DNA of 9,153 nt from an uncultured Devosia sp. (lineage in GTDB: Bacteria > Pseudomonadota > Alphaproteobacteria > Rhizobiales > Devosiaceae): positions 1 to 9,153 of the forward strand of contig CAMLOA010000046.1 of assembly GCA_946481445.1 (NCBI GenBank), written 5' to 3'. Numbering within the stretch: the stretch's first letter is position 1; each line of letters starts with the position of its first letter. Of the stretch, positions 5,564 through 9,153 are shown piece by piece. Both the position numbers and the translations under genes were made by a program. The notes under the pieces are model-generated. The model searched no databases. It worked only from the letters and a program-made list of their open reading frames with translations, and was not told where the DNA came from.

Positions 5564-7309
5564 TCAGAATATCGCCGGTTCCCCCGGATTGGGCCCGAAC
5601 TGGGCGCGCAGGAAGTCGAAATCGCAGCCCTCATTGGCCTGCTGTATGTGCTGTGAATACATCCAGCCATAGCCCCGCTCATAGTGCGGCCTGGGCGCAG
5701 TCCATGCGGCGCGCCGGGCGGCCAGCTCCGCTTCCGTAACCTCCATGTCGAGGCGCCGGGCGGCCACGTCCAGCGTGATCCGGTCACCGGTCCGCACCAG
5801 CGCCAGCGGTCCGCCGATGAAGGATTCAGGCGCCACATGCAGGATGCATGCGCCATAGCTGGTGCCGCTCATGCGCGCGTCGGAAATCCGCACCATGTCG
5901 CGCACGCCCTGCTTCACCAGCTTTTTAGGGATGGGCAGCATGCCCCATTCCGGCATGCCCGGCCCGCCCAGCGGACCGGCATTGCGCAGGATGAGGACGG
6001 TGTCGGCGGTGACGTCGAGATCGTCGCGGTCGATGACGGACTTCATCTCTGGATAGGAGTCGAACACCAGCGCCGGCCCGCTATGGCGCAGGAAACGCGG
6101 TTCGCAGGCGCTGGGCTTGATCACGCAGCCATCGGGGGCCAGGTTGCCCCGCAACACTGCCAGCGCGCCTTCTGCATAGACCGGGTTGTCCAGCGGCCGG
6201 ATCACGTCGTCGTTGTAAACGCGAGCCCCTTCAAGGGTTTCGCCCAATGTCCTCCCAGAAAGAGTCAAGCAGTCAAGATTGAGGTGGCCGGTCAGCCGGC
6301 TCATCAGGCCGCGCAGGCCACCGGCAAAGTAGAAATCCTCCATCAGGTAGGTGTCGCCCGAGGGCCGGATATTGGCGAGGACCGGTACCTTGCGGCTGGC
6401 CGCGTCAAAATCGTCCAGGCCGATATCCTGCCCGGCCCGGCGCGCCTGGGCGATGAGATGGATGATGGCATTGGTCGAACAACCCATCGCCATGGCCACC
6501 GCAATGGCATTCTCATAGGCGGGCCGCGTCTGGATGCGGGCCGGCGTCAGGTCTTCCCAGACCATGTCGACGATGCGCCGCCCGGCTTCGGCGCACATCC
6601 GGATATGCGCTGCATCGGTGGCCGGGATGGACGAGGCGCCTGGCAGGGTCATGCCGATGGCCTCGGCCATCGCCGTCATGGTCGAAGCCGTGCCCAGCGT
6701 CATGCAGTGGCCGGCGCTGCGGGCTATGCCGGCTTCCATTTCGTGCCAGTCGGCCTGGGAAATGTTGCCTGCGCGGCGCTCGTCCCAGAATTTCCAGGCA
6801 TCGGAGCCCGATCCCAGCGTCTTGCCGTGCCAGTTGCCCCGCAGCATGGGTCCGGCCGGCACGAACACGGCGGGCAGGCCCGCGCTGGTCGCGCCCAGCA
6901 GCAGGGCCGGCGTGGACTTGTCGCAGCCTCCCATCAGCACGACCCCATCCACCGGATGGGAGCGGATGAGCTCCTCGGTCTCCATGGCCAGCATATTGCG
7001 ATAGAGCATGGAGGTGGGCTTGAGGAAAGTCTCGCTGACCGAATGAGCCGGCAGCTCGATGGGAAAGCCGCCCGCCTGCAGCACCCCGCGCTTGATGTCG
7101 GCGACCCGCGTCTTGAAATGCCCGTGGCATGGATTGGCATCGGACCAGGTATTGAGGATGGCGATGACCGGCTTGCCCACCCAGTCCTCGGGGTCGTACC
7201 CCATCTGCATCAGGCGCGACCGATGGCCAAAGCCACGCAGGTCGTCCGGGGCAAACCAGCGGGCGCTGCGCAGGTCCTGTGGCGTCTTGATATGGGGCAG
7301 CGGGCTCAT
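5564..7309 (-). CDS. IlvD/Edd-family sugar-acid dehydratase, L-arabinonate dehydratase-like
   Basis: Iron-sulfur and Mg-dependent dehydratase that removes water from an aldonic acid to give a 2-keto-3-deoxy acid. The product is 581 aa, the length of the pentonate/hexonate branch. Cluster ligands Cys61 (ANPCHGH), Cys129 (GGCDKSTP) and Cys202 (AGHCMTLGTAST) align with the three [2Fe-2S] ligands of Rhizobium L-arabinonate dehydratase at a constant offset of two. Mg site candidates Glu93, Asp130 and Lys131 (a carbamylated Lys in that enzyme) keep the same offset. Ser481 (ARMSGTSYG) is the expected catalytic base. Substrate could equally be D-galactonate, D-fuconate or another sugar acid; dihydroxyacid dehydratase of branched-chain amino-acid synthesis is less likely from the N-terminal wording. 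The ATG at 7309 is the only start before an in-frame stop but has no clear Shine-Dalgarno. No sugar transporter, aldolase or dehydrogenase is next to it. Confidence 0.92.
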   Translation of the reverse strand: MSPLPHIKTPQDLRSARWFAPDDLRGFGHRSRLMQMGYDPEDWVGKPVIAILNTWSDANPCHGHFKTRVADIKRGVLQAGGFPIELPAHSVSETFLKPTSMLYRNMLAMETEELIRSHPVDGVVLMGGCDKSTPALLLGATSAGLPAVFVPAGPMLRGNWHGKTLGSGSDAWKFWDERRAGNISQADWHEMEAGIARSAGHCMTLGTASTMTAMAEAIGMTLPGASSIPATDAAHIRMCAEAGRRIVDMVWEDLTPARIQTRPAYENAIAVAMAMGCSTNAIIHLIAQARRAGQDIGLDDFDAASRKVPVLANIRPSGDTYLMEDFYFAGGLRGLMSRLTGHLNLDCLTLSGRTLGETLEGARVYNDDVIRPLDNPVYAEGALAVLRGNLAPDGCVIKPSACEPRFLRHSGPALVFDSYPEMKSVIDRDDLDVTADTVLILRNAGPLGGPGMPEWGMLPIPKKLVKQGVRDMVRISDARMSGTSYGACILHVAPESFIGGPLALVRTGDRITLDVAARRLDMEVTEAELAARRAAWTAPRPHYERGYGWMYSQHIQQANEGCDFDFLRAQFGPNPGEPAIF

Positions 7310-7371
7310 GGCACGACCGGTAGCTGGAACGGATCATCCATCAGTAGGCCATCGCAATCTTCCATACAAGA

Positions 7372-7764
7372 TCAGGCAGGTCCGCGGAGCGTGTGCTCAA
7401 CCCCGGTCTGGCTGTGGATGCGCGGCATGACCGGGCGGATCTCGACGAAGCCCTGATGTGCGGTGGGATTGCCTTCGACCAGCCGGATCGCCTCCGCCAT
7501 GTCGCGCGCCTCGATCATGAAGAAGCCGGCAATGGCCTCCTTGGTCTCGGCGAAGGGGCCATCCACCGTGGTCGTGCGGCCGTTGCGCACGCTGACCGTC
7601 ACCGAGGCTTCCGGCCCTTGCAGCGGTGTGGCGACGATGAGGTGTCCGCGCGCCTTGAGGTCCTGGTCGGCCTCGATCGACTCATCGACCAGCCTGGCGA
7701 ACTCGGTTTCCGACATCGCCTCCAGCGTGCCTTCGCGAAAATAGACCAGACAGACATACTGCAT
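7372..7764 (-). CDS. YciI/DGPF-domain protein (YCII-related)
   Basis: Small ferredoxin-like-fold protein, 130 aa, of the YCII-related DGPF group; biochemical role unknown. It starts MQYVCLVYFREG, the usual beta-1, and carries the family signature TTTVDGPFAETKEAIAGFFMIEA (about 64-86), with Asp68-Gly-Pro-Phe71 and Glu73/Lys75/Glu76. The end, GFVEIRPVMP (105-114), is the standard last strand, followed by a 16-residue tail. AGGAG lies about 8 bases before the ATG at 7764-7762, so the longer frame upstream is rejected. In many genomes these proteins sit beside an ECF sigma factor, which is not the case here; the neighbours are a dehydratase 62 bp downstream and the divergent SDR. Joint transcription with the dehydratase is possible, since the latter has a poor ribosome binding site and no obvious promoter. 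Confidence 0.9.
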   Translation of the reverse strand: MQYVCLVYFREGTLEAMSETEFARLVDESIEADQDLKARGHLIVATPLQGPEASVTVSVRNGRTTTVDGPFAETKEAIAGFFMIEARDMAEAIRLVEGNPTAHQGFVEIRPVMPRIHSQTGVEHTLRGPA

Positions 7765-7902
7765 CGTCAATGCTCCTTCGCTTCTTATCGACCGGGCACG
7801 GTGGTGATCGACACCCGGCGGCAATTTTTCCTGCAGGCGTGTCGAATCTGACCGTCACGGCTCGACCAATTGTCAGCAAACACCAATGAGGGGACGTTTC
7901 CA

Positions 7903-8679
7903 ATGATGCTCGACGGCAAGATTGTGGTTGTCTATGGCGCCTATGGCAGGATCGGCAGCGTGGTCGCCTCCACCTTCGCGCGCGAGGGCGCCAAGGTTCA
8001 CCTGACGGGCCGCAGCCAGGACCGCCTGGCGGTCGTGGCCAGGGCCATTCGCGCCGAAGGCGGCGCGGCCGAAACCGCCGTGGTCGATGCCCTCGACAAG
8101 ACCTCGGTGGATTCCCATCTCGACCGGATCATCGCCACTGACGGCCGCATCGACGCCACGTTCAACGCCATTTCCATCCGCGGCGATCTGCAGGGGACGC
8201 CATTGGTCGAAATGACGCTGGAAGACTTCGCCACCCCGGTCAATGTGGGCATTGCCACGCATTTCCTCACCGCGACCGGCGCTGCGCGCCATATGATCAA
8301 ATCTGGCAAGGGCGTGATCGTCACGCTGTCGACCTCGGCGTCCTCGCTGTCCGGCCGCGACCAGGCCCATCACTCGACGGGAGGTTTCGGCGTGGCCTGC
8401 TCGGCCATCGAGTCGTTGACGCGGACCCTTGCCGGGCAGTTGGGACGGTATGGCATCCGTGTTATCTGTCTCAGACCCGACGCGCTTCCCGAAACCTGGG
8501 GCAATCTTTTCGAGGGCGAGCCCGATTCCCCGCTGACCTACATGCGTGCCAGCACAGTGCTTGGCCGCATGCCAACCATCCAGCAGGTGGCAGACGCCGC
8601 CACTTTTGCCGTGTCGGACCGCTCAGGCGCGATGACAGGTACGGTGATCAACCTCACCTGCGGTTCGGTACTGACCTGA
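7903..8679 (+). CDS. SDR-fold protein lacking the YxxxK catalytic pair
   Basis: Short-chain dehydrogenase/reductase fold, 258 aa. A Rossmann N-terminus IVVVYGAYGRIGSVVASTFAREGAKVHLTGR is followed by the Asp of the adenine-binding turn (VDALD, 61-65), an NAG-equivalent FNAIS (87-91), and the Ser strand VIVTLSTSAS (138-147). The helix SAIESLTRTLAGQLGRYGIRV (167-187) aligns with the standard alpha-F region. Two anomalies: the TGxxxGxG loop reads YGAYGRIG, and where YxxxK should be the sequence is F162-GVA-C166. The catalytic Tyr and Lys are therefore absent, so ordinary carbonyl reduction is doubtful. I recall related SDR-like proteins with the VYGAxGxIG opening that also lack this pair, so it is probably a subfamily trait rather than a decayed gene. 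The start at 7903 has GAGGGG 9 bases upstream; TTG at 7870 is rejected. It is divergent from the DGPF gene. Confidence 0.9.
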   Translation: MMLDGKIVVVYGAYGRIGSVVASTFAREGAKVHLTGRSQDRLAVVARAIRAEGGAAETAVVDALDKTSVDSHLDRIIATDGRIDATFNAISIRGDLQGTPLVEMTLEDFATPVNVGIATHFLTATGAARHMIKSGKGVIVTLSTSASSLSGRDQAHHSTGGFGVACSAIESLTRTLAGQLGRYGIRVICLRPDALPETWGNLFEGEPDSPLTYMRASTVLGRMPTIQQVADAATFAVSDRSGAMTGTVINLTCGSVLT

Positions 8680-8848
8680 GCAGGGACGAACTCGTGTTTG
8701 ACATCGCCTGTCGCGGAAGGAGGCGGGCTAGCGCCGTATTCCTCGACAATTTTAGGCAAATGCTAACCATGCCGGAAGGCCAGGTCTGCCATGCCGCAAC
8801 GGATATCCGCCCTTCTCGCTTGTAGTGGCGAAAATGGAAGGAAGCGCG

Positions 8849-9153
8849 ATGACCCGCACGGCAAAGATCATGGTGGTCGAGGATGATATCCTCATCCTGG
8901 TGGAGCTGGTGGATATGCTGGCCGAATGCGGGCTCCGGCCCCTTCCCTGCTCCAGCGCGGATTCCGCGATGGCGCTGTGCGACACTATCGACGGCCTCGT
9001 CACCGATATCGACATGCCCGGCACCCGGTCCGGACTGGACCTCGCCTGGCACGTCCACCGCACCCGGCCCGGCCTGCCCATCGTGGTCGTCTCTGGCGGG
9101 CGGCGACCGCTGGCGGTGGAACTGCCGCCCGGCGCCATTTTCCTGCCCAAGCC
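8849..9153 (+). CDS. Receiver-domain response regulator (3' end cut by window edge)
   Basis: Phosphoacceptor protein of a two-component system. I translated 101 full residues before the window ends. It shows the acidic pair Asp12/Asp13 (VVEDD), phosphoacceptor Asp53 (VTDIDMPG), the Ser82 switch (VVVSGG) and the conserved Lys101 (IFLPKP), which is the whole CheY-like active site. Since the Lys motif is reached at residue 101, about 15-20 more residues would complete the receiver. Whether an output domain follows cannot be seen; the FLPKP ending is common in stand-alone alphaproteobacterial receivers. AAGGA sits 6 bases before the ATG at 8849. The 169 bp upstream have no gene but contain a CtrA-like repeat. 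The cognate kinase is not in the window. Confidence 0.92.
   Translation, partial: MTRTAKIMVVEDDILILVELVDMLAECGLRPLPCSSADSAMALCDTIDGLVTDIDMPGTRSGLDLAWHVHRTRPGLPIVVVSGGRRPLAVELPPGAIFLPK

Noticed and set aside
5684..7456. A 590-codon open frame on the plus strand opposite the dehydratase.
   Set aside because: It mirrors a clear IlvD/Edd gene in which all cluster ligands are present; the predicted product is Gly/His/Arg-rich with no domain.
7870..7902. Earlier TTG start for the SDR-fold protein.
   Set aside because: The ATG at 7903 has GAGGGG at proper spacing, and the extra residues are not part of the Rossmann fold.
8698..8703. A perfect TTGACA hexamer as the -35 of the response-regulator gene.
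   Set aside because: No acceptable -10 hexamer is found 16-18 bases downstream; the sequence there is GC-rich.
1..9153. Mobile element, defence system, CRISPR array, tRNA or prophage genes.
   Set aside because: I looked for transposase or integrase motifs, regular repeats and tRNA-like folds and saw none; the genes are ordinary chromosomal families with uniform composition.

Overview
This looks like a GC-rich alphaproteobacterial chromosome segment, most likely Hyphomicrobiales and perhaps close to Devosia. The protein styles support this: a rhizobial-type second ClpS, an IlvD/Edd sugar-acid dehydratase and a short stand-alone receiver. So does a sequence on the minus strand that matches the alphaproteobacterial general-stress (EcfG) promoter. 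The genus is inference; the class is fairly safe. Genes are packed tightly on both strands. I see no tRNA, rRNA, CRISPR array, insertion sequence, integrase or attachment site. The longest gap between genes is about 170 bp.

Layout, left to right. (1) 1-987: a divergent organic-peroxide pair, ohrR (minus, cut by the left edge) and ohr (plus). A perfect 15-bp palindrome sits between a plausible -35 and -10 of ohr. (2) 1065-3811: a three-gene plus-strand operon with an EcsA-like ABC ATPase, a roughly 12-helix permease overlapping it by ATGA, and a GNAT acetyltransferase that starts on the base after the permease stop. (3) 4822-3813: a two-gene minus-strand unit with a DUF1328 small membrane protein and an aldo/keto reductase, joined by ATGA, downstream of the EcfG-like promoter. 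(4) 4934-5239: a ClpS2-type N-degron adaptor on the plus strand. (5) 7764-5236: three minus-strand genes, a YciI/DGPF protein, an IlvD/Edd dehydratase and a DUF2277 protein. (6) 7903-8679: a plus-strand SDR-fold protein without the canonical Tyr/Lys catalytic pair. (7) 8849-end: the first 101 residues of a receiver-domain response regulator.

How they fit together: the recognisable theme is stress handling. Ohr reduces organic hydroperoxides under OhrR control. The aldo/keto reductase could clear reactive carbonyls and appears tied to the general stress response. ClpS feeds N-degron substrates to ClpAP. The dehydratase points to sugar-acid catabolism, but no transporter or later pathway enzyme is in view.

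I do not see an obviously new multi-gene system. The points most worth a second look are the SDR with YxxxK replaced by FxxxC, the EcfG-like promoter before DUF1328-AKR, the OhrR without a second cysteine at the expected place, and the Arg at the ClpS gatekeeper position.
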